A stretch of 6,725 bases of DNA from Microthrixaceae bacterium (GTDB lineage: Bacteria > Actinomycetota > Acidimicrobiia > Acidimicrobiales > Acidimicrobilacustridaceae). The first letter of the stretch is position 1. Each line of letters begins with the position of its first letter. Made by a program: the position numbers and the translations under genes. Positions 1-6,148 of the stretch are shown here, piece by piece. The stretch lies in assembly GCA_023264915.1 (NCBI GenBank), contig JAHFUU010000141.1, positions 1-6,725 on the forward strand, written 5' to 3'. The notes under the pieces are model-generated. The model was not told the origin of the DNA, made no database searches, and saw nothing but the letters and a program-made list of their open reading frames with translations.

Positions 1-1458
1 ATCGCTGACCGGGTCATCCGTGAGATCGACGCACGGATGCGGTTCCTTCTCGACGTCGGGCTTGACTACCTGTCGCTGAGCCGATCTGCGGCGACGCTCG
101 CCGGTGGGGAGGCACAGCGCATCAGGCTGGCGAGCCAGATCGGCAGTGGCCTCGTCGGGGTGCTCTATGTCCTGGATGAGCCATCCATCGGCCTCCACCA
201 GCGTGACAACCACAAGCTGATCGAGACCCTCGAACGCTTGCGGGACATCGGCAACACCGTGCTGGTCGTCGAGCACGACGAGGACACGATCCGCGTTGCG
301 GACCACGTTGTGGATATTGGTCCCGGAGCGGGTGAGCATGGGGGCGGCATCGTCTACTCGGGGTCGGTGAAAGGGTTGCTCAGTCGCCGTGCATCAATCA
401 CTGGTCAGTACCTCTCAGGCAAGAGGCAGATCCCCGTTCCACCATTGCGACGGAAGCCTGGGGACGAATGGCTGGTCGTGCGAGGAGCGCGCGAGCACAA
501 TCTGCAAGACATCGACGTCGAGGTACCGCTCGGCTGTCTGGTGTGCGTGACGGGGGTCTCGGGGTCTGGCAAGTCGACGTTGGTCAACGACATCCTCTAC
601 CGAGCACTCATGCAGGAGATCTACTCGTCCCGCGTGGCACCTGGTCGCCACACCAGCATCGATGGAATGCAGCAACTCGACAAGGTGATCAACATCGATC
701 AGTCGCCGATCGGTCGGACGCCTCGCTCCAACCCTGCCACCTATACGGGTGTGTTCGACCACATCCGCAAGCTCTTCGCGCAGACCCACGAAGCAAGAGT
801 CCGCGGATACCTGCCAGGACGGTTCTAATTCAACGTTGCCGGCGGGCGGTGCGATGCCTGCTCGGGCGACGGCACGATCAAGATCGAGATGCACTTCCTT
901 CCCGACGTCTACGTTCCGTGTGAGGTCTGCAAGGGAGCGCGCTACAACCGTGACACCCTTGACATCGAGTTCAAGGGAAAGAACATCTCTGATGTCCTCG
1001 ACCTGTCCTGTGAGGATGCGCTGGGCTTCTTCTCCAACCAGCCGGCGATAGCGCGTCACATGCAGACCATCGTTGACGTAGGCCTTGGCTACGTCCGATT
1101 GGGTCAGCCTGCACCAACATTGTCTGGAGGTGAGGCGCAGCGGGTGAAGCTGGCAAGCGAGCTGGCGAAGCGGCCCACAGGCCACACGATCTACATCCTC
1201 GACGAACCCACGACTGGCCTTCACTTCGAGGATGTCCGCAAGCTCTTGACCGTTCTTTCCCGGCTGGTCGAACAGGGCAACACGGTCCTGGTCATCGAGC
1301 ACAACCTTGACGTGGTCAAGACCGCCGACTGGATCATCGACCTCGGCCCAGAGGGGGGCATGGGGGGCGGGACGATCGTGGTCGAGGGCCCTCCCGAGCT
1401 CGTAGCCAAGACGCCCGAGAGCTATACGGGTCAGTTCCTGGCCCCGTTGCTGGCCTAG
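1..1458 (+). pseudogene. uvrA: UvrA, excinuclease ABC subunit A: C-terminal half, interrupted by one in-frame TAA
   Basis: UvrA is the damage-sensing ABC ATPase of nucleotide excision repair; as a dimer it loads UvrB at lesions. The window opens inside the gene, roughly halfway through a protein usually near 950 residues. Counting window codons, I see the ABC-I signature [12 protein letters not shown] (from residue 33), the Walker B segment [14 protein letters not shown], the ABC-II Walker [10 protein letters not shown] (185-193, Lys191), the zinc-module pairs CDAC (Cys284, Cys287) and CEVC (Cys307, Cys310), the ABC-II signature [12 protein letters not shown], Walker [13 protein letters not shown], the EHNLDV switch and a normal C-terminus ending in TAG. 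Codon 276, inside the GRFSFNV block of UvrA, is TAA instead of a serine codon; the frame is unchanged on both sides. As read, translation would stop before the zinc module and the ABC-II signature, giving a truncated protein. Everything after the stop is well conserved, so the lesion is either very recent or a sequencing error. The family assignment is secure; whether the gene is dead is not. Confidence 0.95.
826..828 (+). other. In-frame TAA nonsense codon within uvrA
   Basis: The reading frame goes Gly-Arg-Phe, TAA, Phe-Asn-Val-Ala-Gly-Gly-Arg-Cys. UvrA proteins have serine at this place (GRFSFNV). A single C-to-A change in TCA gives TAA. No shift of frame is needed, and the nearest downstream in-frame ATG (889-891) lies after the first zinc cysteine pair, so reinitiation there would not restore a complete zinc module. 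Confidence 0.9.
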
Positions 1459-1493
1459 CCCCGACCCGGCACCGCTCCGCAGGGTGATCGGGG
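1459..1493 (+). terminator. Candidate hairpin terminator after uvrA
   Basis: Directly after the uvrA TAG, CCCCGA (1459-1464) pairs with TCGGGG (1488-1493). Inside it CCC (1465-1467) pairs with GGG (1482-1484), leaving TGA as a 3-base bulge and a loop of 14 bases. There is no T-run after it, which is common for terminators in high-GC actinomycetes but lowers certainty. It would separate uvrA transcription from the glycan locus. Confidence 0.4.
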
Positions 1494-1540
1494 AAGCGAC
1501 ATCTGCGTACCGACACACGAGGCATGGCCGGACATGCCGG

Positions 1541-1552
1541 TATTGTGCCGAC
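1541..1552 (+). promoter_or_regulatory. Candidate -10 box for a leaderless methyltransferase mRNA
   Basis: TATTGT at 1541-1546 fits the TANNNT form of a -10 element and ends six bases before the GTG at 1553, so transcription would begin at or next to the start codon. No Shine-Dalgarno sequence is present before that GTG, which agrees with a leaderless message. No convincing -35 is seen. A small palindrome, GGCATG (1521-1526) with CATGCC (1533-1538), lies just upstream in the -35 area and could be an operator. Confidence 0.3.
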
Positions 1553-2386
1553 GTGAGCTTGGATCGGCCGAAGGTGACGGAGACACAACCCGCGACCTCG
1601 CACACAGCAGCGAACCCCGATCGCTACGACAGCGAGCGCCGGTTCCATGACCGCCGGTTCGAATCGTCGCCACGCCGTGCCGACTCGTTCTATGCAGTGA
1701 ACACGGCGTGCGCCGACCATTATCGGGAACTGCTGGGAATGTCGCGCCCGAACTCGCGTGCACTGGAGTATGGCTGCGGGACGGGTAGCTCAGCCTTCTA
1801 TCTCGCAAGCAAAGGTGTGCACGTGACGGGTATCGACATCTCTTCGGTTGCCATCGGGCAGGCGCAGCAGCAGGCGACCCTGGAAGGACTCGAGGTGGCC
1901 ACCTTCGCTCAGATGAACGCCGAGCGGCTGGGGTTCGCCCACGACCGGTTCGAGCTTGTCTGCGGTTCGGGGATTCTCCACCATCTCGATCTACGGCAGG
2001 CCATGGAGGAAGTGCACCGAGTGCTCACACCCGATGGGCGTGCCGTGTTCGTGGAGCCGATGGGCCACAACCCGATCATCAACCTGTACCGCAAGCTCAC
2101 GCCCCACGAACGAACAGAGGACGAGCACCCGTTTCTGATCTGTGACTTCGAGTTGCTCGAGGACTTCTTCAGTGCAGTCGATGTCCAGCACTTCGTCCTG
2201 ATCGCGCTGCTCGGCATCCCTTTCGCCAATCGCCCCGGATTCGGAGCGATCATCCGGCTCCTCAACCGCGCCGATGGTTGGCTCTTCGAGCACGTGCCCT
2301 TCCTGCGTCGCTACAGCTGGACGGTCCTCCTCCAGCTTGCCGACCCGGTCGCGAGTGCCGACGCCTCCCGTGGGCTCCACTGCTGA
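1553..2386 (+). CDS. Class I SAM-dependent methyltransferase of a glycan locus
   Basis: This is a predicted soluble cytoplasmic methyltransferase of about 277 residues with a Rossmann-like SAM domain. Motif I is LEYGCGTGSS (residues 71-80), the acidic end of strand 2 is Asp95 in VTGIDIS, and the motif IV region is VCGSGILHHLD (136-146). It is followed by the strand-5 segment RVLTPDGRAVFVEP and a distinctive block GHNPIINLYRKLTP with a later DEHPF. I know the same block from methyltransferases found beside flippases and glycosyltransferases; the acceptor is not known to me, so a sugar, lipid or polyprenyl-linked target is inference. The frame stays open to a GTG at 1484, but the first 23 residues from there look non-conserved and that start would overlap the hairpin after uvrA. 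I chose GTG 1553; GTG 1574 is a further option. The next gene begins 143 bases downstream in the same direction. Confidence 0.85.
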   Translation: MSLDRPKVTETQPATSHTAANPDRYDSERRFHDRRFESSPRRADSFYAVNTACADHYRELLGMSRPNSRALEYGCGTGSSAFYLASKGVHVTGIDISSVAIGQAQQQATLEGLEVATFAQMNAERLGFAHDRFELVCGSGILHHLDLRQAMEEVHRVLTPDGRAVFVEPMGHNPIINLYRKLTPHERTEDEHPFLICDFELLEDFFSAVDVQHFVLIALLGIPFANRPGFGAIIRLLNRADGWLFEHVPFLRRYSWTVLLQLADPVASADASRGLHC

Positions 2387-2529
2387 GGCAGCCGTGTCAC
2401 CCACCTCTGAGATCTCGTCAAGGAGGGCTCAGCCTCGTTCTCGCGCCTCCCTCGGCGACGTGTGCAACCGACTGGAACCTGGCGATCCACGGCCGCGAAA
2501 CGTGCTCGTTAGGGCTGCGGGCAGATCTC
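2387..2529. other. Intergenic spacer between methyltransferase and flippase
   Basis: This is 143 bases without a convincing gene. The flippase reading frame is open right across it, but no ATG, GTG or TTG occurs in that frame before 2530, so the spacer is non-coding unless a rare start is used. It holds an orphan AAGGAGG (2420-2426) and no clear promoter or terminator. Confidence 0.5.
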
Positions 2530-3759
2530 ATGCAGCATGAAGGCGCTGAAAGCCGTGCCGGCGGCGAGCCGACCACTGGTCAGCGCGTTCGGTCGATCAC
2601 CTTGCCATATGTGGGCCTCCGTTCGTTAGGCCAAGCAGCTGAGTTCGTCGGGTGGATCGTTCTTGCACGTCGGCTAGACCCTTCCGGCCTGGGTGAGGTT
2701 GCAGTCGGGTTCCTGCTGTGCAGGTACGCGGGATTGGTTGCCGACTGGGGAGCGATAGGTCGCGGTGCGCGTGACGTCGCGGCTGCGGGCCGACACGGAT
2801 CGGTTCGGGGGTACCTTCAACTGAGGACCTCCATCGCAGCGGCTCTATCCGTCGTCGGGAGTGCTTTGTTCGTCCTGACGGGTCACGCTGTGATGGTCCC
2901 GCTGATCGTGGTCCTGATGTCTGTGGGCATGAACCGTGACTGGATCTCGCTCGGGATGGAGAGGGGGTTCCGCGCGGGCTTGCCAGCCGCAGTCCAGGGA
3001 GTTGTGCTGATGGGCGCCTCGGTCACGGCAGACACTCCGGGAATGGGTGCAGCGGTCGTAGGAGTGGGCTATGGGGTGGGTCTAGCTGCTTCGTTGATGT
3101 TGAACCCCGCGCCCGATGACAAGGCGACCGCCAGGCCCGGTCGACAAGACCATTGGCTCCTGGTGGCTCTGATCGCAAACCAGGTCACGTCCTCACTGGA
3201 CATCCTCCTGCTCAACTGGATGGCATCGACCACGGACGCCGGCATCTACGCAACGGTGTACCGGTTCCCGAACGCGTTCGTGGCGTTGCTTGGCGGAGTC
3301 ATCGGTGCGTTGGTTCCAATCGCGACTCGCACCCACCACGAAGATGAAGGCGAGCACGGACGGCTCGTGAGCCGTTCCCTGCGCGTGAGCGCCTTGTCGG
3401 CGTCCGCTGTGCTCGCCTCCGCTCCTGTCCTGTACTACCTGATTCCTGTGGTTCTCGGTGATGCCTATGCTCCCGGCCGTGTCCCGATGGTGCTCCTGGT
3501 CGTGGCCACTGCCGTGATCACCTTGATGGCGCCACTTCACTCGGTGTTGGTGGCCAGAGGCCGGGACCGCCGGTATGCCTTGCTCGTGTCTGCCGGGACC
3601 GGCCTCAACGTCGGGTTGAACCTGGTGCTGATACCGCGATTCGGGATGGTGGGTGCCGGGACCTCGACCCTGATAGCCCAGGTTCTCGTGGCGGCGCTGG
3701 TTTGGTCAGCCGCGATGAGGCAGGGTGGGCGCCGACGCCAACGACGCCCTGACGAGTAG
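2530..3759 (+). CDS. Wzx-like polysaccharide flippase (MOP superfamily)
   Basis: This is a predicted 409-residue integral membrane protein that would flip a polyprenyl-linked oligosaccharide across the cytoplasmic membrane. By eye there are about 12 hydrophobic segments, near residues 24-46, 55-75, 100-118, 121-136, 152-167, 171-192, 208-230, 246-266, 283-309, 317-342, 347-368 and 371-394, with a basic tail (GGRRRQRRPDE). Family-like wording includes ARRLDPSGLGEVAVG after helix 1, AGIYATVYRFPNAF leading into helix 8, and NLVLIPRFGMVGAGTST between the last two helices, where oligosaccharide flippases typically read LIPxxGxxGAA. The length is at the lower end for the family (usually about 400-500). 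ATG 2530 is the first normal start downstream of the methyltransferase; its ribosome site is weak. It is encoded with the methyltransferase and convergent with the next gene, 40 bases away. I leave the gene symbol blank because sequence similarity among Wzx proteins is low. A lipid II flippase is less likely given the neighbours. Confidence 0.85.
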   Translation: MQHEGAESRAGGEPTTGQRVRSITLPYVGLRSLGQAAEFVGWIVLARRLDPSGLGEVAVGFLLCRYAGLVADWGAIGRGARDVAAAGRHGSVRGYLQLRTSIAAALSVVGSALFVLTGHAVMVPLIVVLMSVGMNRDWISLGMERGFRAGLPAAVQGVVLMGASVTADTPGMGAAVVGVGYGVGLAASLMLNPAPDDKATARPGRQDHWLLVALIANQVTSSLDILLLNWMASTTDAGIYATVYRFPNAFVALLGGVIGALVPIATRTHHEDEGEHGRLVSRSLRVSALSASAVLASAPVLYYLIPVVLGDAYAPGRVPMVLLVVATAVITLMAPLHSVLVARGRDRRYALLVSAGTGLNVGLNLVLIPRFGMVGAGTSTLIAQVLVAALVWSAAMRQGGRRRQRRPDE

Positions 3760-3790
3760 TCGGTGACCCGGTGCCGAGCCATGACTCGTC
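3751..3790. terminator. Candidate bidirectional terminator hairpin between convergent genes
   Basis: GACGAGT (3751-3757) is the exact reverse complement of ACTCGTC (3784-3790), and inside it TCGG (3760-3763) can pair with CCGA (3774-3777). A further outer pair, CCTGACG (3748-3754) with CGTCAGG (3798-3804), offers an alternative stem. The structure overlaps the flippase stop and sits just past the stop of the opposing glycosyltransferase, the expected place for a shared terminator. No T-tract is present on either strand. It overlaps the left inverted repeat described separately. Confidence 0.4.
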
Positions 3791-3791
3791 G
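3759..3791 (+). repeat. Left copy of an inverted repeat bracketing the GT4 gene
   Basis: This 33-base stretch begins at the last base of the flippase stop codon. It matches the reverse complement of 4937-4969 at 28 of 33 positions with no gaps in my hand alignment. The first 12 bases, GTCGGTGACCCG, are identical, and GCCATGACT here corresponds to GGCATGACT there. Similarity fades beyond 3793. It ends eight bases before the terminal base of the glycosyltransferase stop codon (3800-3802). Confidence 0.7.
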
Positions 3792-3799
3792 CGTCGCCG

Positions 3800-4882
3800 T
3801 CAGGACTGCAACAGCGTGCGGGCCCAGCCGACCCAGCTCTCGCTCGTGTACAGGTGGGAAACATGCTCCCTGCTGGCAGCACCGAGTGCCTGTCGTCGGG
3901 TCGGATCGTCGAGCAACATGTCGATCTGGTCGAGCAGCTCGCTGTCATCTGACGCGGTGACGGAAGGAAAATCAGGATCAAGGCCCGCGCGGGCGGCTGG
4001 TGAGAGGATCTGTGGAAGTCCATGGGCGGCGGCCTCGAGGACCTTGATCTGGATTCCACTGGCGTGCCACAAGGGGACTACAGCGAGCCGGACAGACCTG
4101 ATCAGCGGGCCCAACTGATCGAAGTCCTCCTCGAGGGTCCATCCGCGTTGCTCTGCCGCTGCTCTCACCAGCGGTAACGGGTTCCGGCCGGCGACGACGA
4201 TGGTTGCACCAGGTCGCCGTGACAGGACCGCTGGCCAGAGGTCAGAGAGTCGCCTGACGGCCTCCACGTTTGGTGGGTACTTGAGGTTCCCGAAGAACAA
4301 CAGGTCGGTGTGAGGCTCGGGCGGGCTGACAGAGTCGGGAACGGGAATCGTGACGGGAACCCAGGTCGCCTGCAGCTCACGAGCGTCGGTCCATCCAGCG
4401 GCGATACGAGTGACGTGCAGGCCCCGAGAGCGCCGCTCGAACCTCGTGTTCGGGCCGGCGAGACAGCGAAAGGCGCCTCTCTCGAGGAGCCCGACTCCGC
4501 GAACCGTCGAACGGTCCCTGTAGCTGACGCTGAGACGATCGATGAAGTCAAGGACCGTGTGCCATGGTCCTTGTGTCAGCTTCGGGTGGAAGGCCCTCGA
4601 TGTGCAGCACAACACGATGTCGGGCGCGATCCTGTGCAGGTGACCAAGGGTTCCAGACACCGACCAGGAGAGGGTCTCGGGCACCAGGTCGCCCCTCACC
4701 AGCGCGGGCAACGAGGTACCGAGGACGTCACGCGCCCTGGCAGGGTGTTCAGACCGCAGAAGGATCTGCTCGACCTCGGCTCCGGCCCCCTCGAATGCAG
4801 CTTGAAGCCCCTCGATCCGTTTGAGGGTGCCCATGCCGCCTGCTCGTCCCAGATGCACCAGGACTGCACGCTTTGATCTCAC
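3800..4882 (-). CDS. GT-B fold glycosyltransferase, GT4-like
   Basis: This is a predicted cytoplasmic or membrane-associated glycosyltransferase of about 360 residues that would move a sugar from a nucleotide donor to a glycan intermediate. The N-terminal half starts with RAVLVHLGRAGG, a GT-B acceptor-domain strand. The C-terminal donor domain shows LLFFGNLKYPPNVEAV (Gly198), ATIVVAGRNPLP and SGIQIKVLEAAAHGLP (Glu283), the pattern of Glycos_transf_1_4 proteins. As in relatives with GAGIKNKVLEA, only the second glutamate of the classic EX7E motif is present. I chose GTG at 4882-4880, preceded by AGGGG about seven bases away, because conservation starts at RAVLVH. GTG 4918 (372 residues) is a fair alternative; the ATG at 4999 would read through the right inverted repeat and is unlikely. 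It is the only minus-strand gene here and is bracketed by inverted repeats. Donor and acceptor cannot be told from sequence. Confidence 0.85.
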   Translation of the reverse strand: MRSKRAVLVHLGRAGGMGTLKRIEGLQAAFEGAGAEVEQILLRSEHPARARDVLGTSLPALVRGDLVPETLSWSVSGTLGHLHRIAPDIVLCCTSRAFHPKLTQGPWHTVLDFIDRLSVSYRDRSTVRGVGLLERGAFRCLAGPNTRFERRSRGLHVTRIAAGWTDARELQATWVPVTIPVPDSVSPPEPHTDLLFFGNLKYPPNVEAVRRLSDLWPAVLSRRPGATIVVAGRNPLPLVRAAAEQRGWTLEEDFDQLGPLIRSVRLAVVPLWHASGIQIKVLEAAAHGLPQILSPAARAGLDPDFPSVTASDDSELLDQIDMLLDDPTRRQALGAASREHVSHLYTSESWVGWARTLLQS

Positions 4883-4903
4883 CGTGAGACCCCTGGCTCG
4901 TTC

Positions 4904-4920
4904 GGCATCATGGGTCACCG
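4904..4920 (-). repeat. Third, degenerate copy of the repeat core
   Basis: Read on the minus strand from 4920, this gives CGGTGACCC, then AT, then GATGCCGA. The first nine bases equal the core of both larger copies, and GATGCCGA matches GGTGCCGA of the left copy at 7 of 8 positions and GATCCCGA of the right copy at 7 of 8, after a 2-base insertion. It lies 47 bases from the right copy in the same orientation. Confidence 0.45.
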
Positions 4921-4937
4921 GGGCTCCGCCCCGGCCC
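4912..4937. other. GC-rich hairpin in the 5' leader of the GT4 gene
   Basis: CCGGGG (4918-4923) pairs perfectly with CCCCGG (4929-4934) around a 5-base loop. GGG (4912-4914) and CCC (4935-4937) can extend the stem past a 3-base bulge. It lies 30-55 bases upstream of the chosen GT4 start and covers the alternative GTG at 4918, so in RNA it could affect translation or which start is used. Confidence 0.4.
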
Positions 4938-4969
4938 AACAAGTCATGCCTCGGGATCGGGTCACCGAC
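4937..4969 (-). repeat. Right copy of the inverted repeat bracketing the GT4 gene
   Basis: On the minus strand from 4969 this reads GTCGGTGACCCGATCCCGAG and continues to 4937. It pairs with 3759-3791 at 28 of 33 positions; the mismatches are at 4957, 4955, 4949, 4941 and 4938. It lies outside the chosen glycosyltransferase start (4882) and outside the alternative GTG at 4918, so the two copies enclose the whole gene. Confidence 0.7.
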
Positions 4970-5122
4970 CCCCCATCTTGTCGGGGCGCCCAAGGGCACT
5001 CACACCTGGTTCCTTGAGTGGCCCGCTCGCTGCCGCTCACGGTTCGCATGGGCAAGCCCGAAGATGCGCCCCGGTGGCCCGTTGCGCTGTGGTGGCATCT
5101 TCGATCTTGCCTCGGCCAGAAC

Positions 5123-5150
5123 TTGACTCGCGATTCACTTGTTTCAACCT
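5123..5150 (+). promoter_or_regulatory. Weak candidate promoter for the GT2 gene
   Basis: TTGACT (5123-5128) matches the -35 consensus at five of six bases. CAACCT (5145-5150), 16 bases later, is a poor -10. The patch is less GC-rich than its surroundings. A TACCGT at 5182-5187 is another possible -10, without a good -35. Confidence 0.2.
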
Positions 5151-5212
5151 CAGAGGGAGCTGGCGGCCACCACGATGAAGATACCGTACCGTCCACAAGC
5201 CATGATGTTGGA

Positions 5213-6148
5213 GTGCCGCCGCTGTCAGCTGCCGACGAGCTGGGCGTCTCCACTGCTCCCTGGAAGGTGTCAGTCGGGATCCCCACATTCAACAGATCCA
5301 CCAGCCTCAAGAAGGCTGCGGAGTCGGTGCTTGCCCAGGATCACCCCGACATCGAGTTGATCATCTCGGACAACGCATCGACAGATGACACCAAGGTCAT
5401 CTGCAACGAGCTCGCCGCCGGCGACTCGAGGGTGCGGTATCTGCGGAACGATCACAACCTCGGACCCACAGAGAACTTCAACCTCGTGCGCACAGCCGCG
5501 ACCGGTGACTACTTCATGTGGCTCGGGGACGATGATCAGATTGACCAGTCCTACGTCCGGCGATGCCTTGAGATGCTCCATCGTTTCCCGGGAACCGCTC
5601 TGGCCACCGGGAGGGTCGCGTACCTGAGCCAGGGTGACTTCCAGTACTGGGGCCGGCAGGTGGAGCCACGCGCCGGCCGCGCAACTGCACGAGTGATCGA
5701 GTACTGCCAGAGGGTTCGGGACAACGGAACCTTCTACGGGCTCTGTCCGCGCTGGGTGGTCGAGGCCACCGATCCAATGAGAAACGTCATGGGTGGGGAC
5801 CTGTACCTGGTCGCTTCGATGGCATACCTGGGCCCGTTCCGGAGCGTGCCCGACGTGACGGTCCATCGCGCGACCGGCGGCAGCACCGCTTCACTCCAGA
5901 ACGTCGCGCGAACCGCGGGGCTGGGGCGCGCCTCCATCGTGCTTCCGCAGTTCGTCATGGTCAGCCAGGTGTTCGCGGATGTCGGCTGGCTCAACGGCAC
6001 GTACCGGTGCCTCTCTCGCCTGCGCAGGCTCTCGCTTGGTGCGAGCTGCGCATTCGTGTTCTTCTGGCGCTTCGTCGTCCTGAACGGCCCAGGAGCGATC
6101 AAGAGAGCGTTGATCCTCGCGACGAGCCACGAGGCGTCAAAGGGTTAG
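5213..6148 (+). CDS. GT-A fold glycosyltransferase, family 2
   Basis: This is a predicted family 2 glycosyltransferase of about 311 residues. The N-terminal nucleotide-binding half shows KVSVGIPTFNR (Pro24 to Arg28), IELIISDNASTDDT (Asp53) and NHNLGP-like NDHNLGPTENFN. The metal and nucleotide-binding acidic motif is GDDDQ (Asp106-Asp108). The second half has GGDLYLVASMAYLGPF (Asp196) and a conserved-looking His218 in VTVHRATGGS, as in family members that read RxHxGGxS. The last 35 residues include a hydrophobic stretch (about 277-304) with a basic end that could touch the membrane. The start is uncertain: GTG 5213 leaves a short leader before the first strand. The frame is open from an ATG at 5048, but that extension shows no family features, and GTG 5267 would start inside the first strand. 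None has a clear ribosome site. Donor and acceptor are unknown; the context points to surface glycan synthesis. Confidence 0.87.
   Translation: MPPLSAADELGVSTAPWKVSVGIPTFNRSTSLKKAAESVLAQDHPDIELIISDNASTDDTKVICNELAAGDSRVRYLRNDHNLGPTENFNLVRTAATGDYFMWLGDDDQIDQSYVRRCLEMLHRFPGTALATGRVAYLSQGDFQYWGRQVEPRAGRATARVIEYCQRVRDNGTFYGLCPRWVVEATDPMRNVMGGDLYLVASMAYLGPFRSVPDVTVHRATGGSTASLQNVARTAGLGRASIVLPQFVMVSQVFADVGWLNGTYRCLSRLRRLSLGASCAFVFFWRFVVLNGPGAIKRALILATSHEASKG

Larger units (their letters stand above)
4883..5212. other. Divergent intergenic region between the two glycosyltransferase genes
   Basis: About 330 bases separate the chosen starts of the minus-strand GT4 gene and the plus-strand GT2 gene. 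Both coding frames remain open well into the region, but their extensions look non-conserved, so I treat it as non-coding control DNA. It holds a repeat-related core (4904-4920), a GC-rich hairpin (4912-4937), the right inverted repeat (4937-4969), a small hairpin GGGTC-ACC-GACCC (4959-4971), an 8-base palindrome GGGCGCCC (4984-4991) and a less GC-rich patch around 5121-5155 that could hold the GT2 promoter. Confidence 0.55.

Noticed and set aside
826..828. TAA as a reassigned sense codon
   Set aside because: Only one in-frame TAA is seen, no lineage of this type is known to recode TAA, and a point mutation or base-call error explains it more simply.
764..1247. 13-base direct repeat TCCGCAAGCTCTT at 764-776 and 1235-1247
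   Set aside because: Both copies encode Arg-Lys-Leu in non-homologous parts of UvrA; preferred codons explain it.
1508..1527. CGAGGCATG, shared with the right repeat, as a further repeat copy
   Set aside because: Only nine bases match cleanly and the rest does not align; chance is adequate.
415..1605. A 396-codon open frame on the minus strand opposite uvrA
   Set aside because: It is antisense to clearly conserved UvrA motifs, has no recognisable domains, and long shadow frames are expected in GC-rich coding DNA.
1656..1665. GGTTCGAATC, the usual T-loop sequence of tRNAs, as a sign of a tRNA gene or attachment site
   Set aside because: The flanks do not form a T-stem, no cloverleaf can be built, and it lies within the methyltransferase reading frame (Arg-Arg-Phe-Glu-Ser).
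2420..2426. Strong ribosome-binding-like AAGGAGG before the flippase
   Set aside because: No ATG, GTG or TTG follows at a suitable distance in any useful frame; the flippase start is over 100 bases downstream.
2474..2510. GGAACC followed by CGTG/CGTT as an ECF sigma factor promoter
   Set aside because: The spacing (21 and 27 bases) is too long for the usual 16-18.
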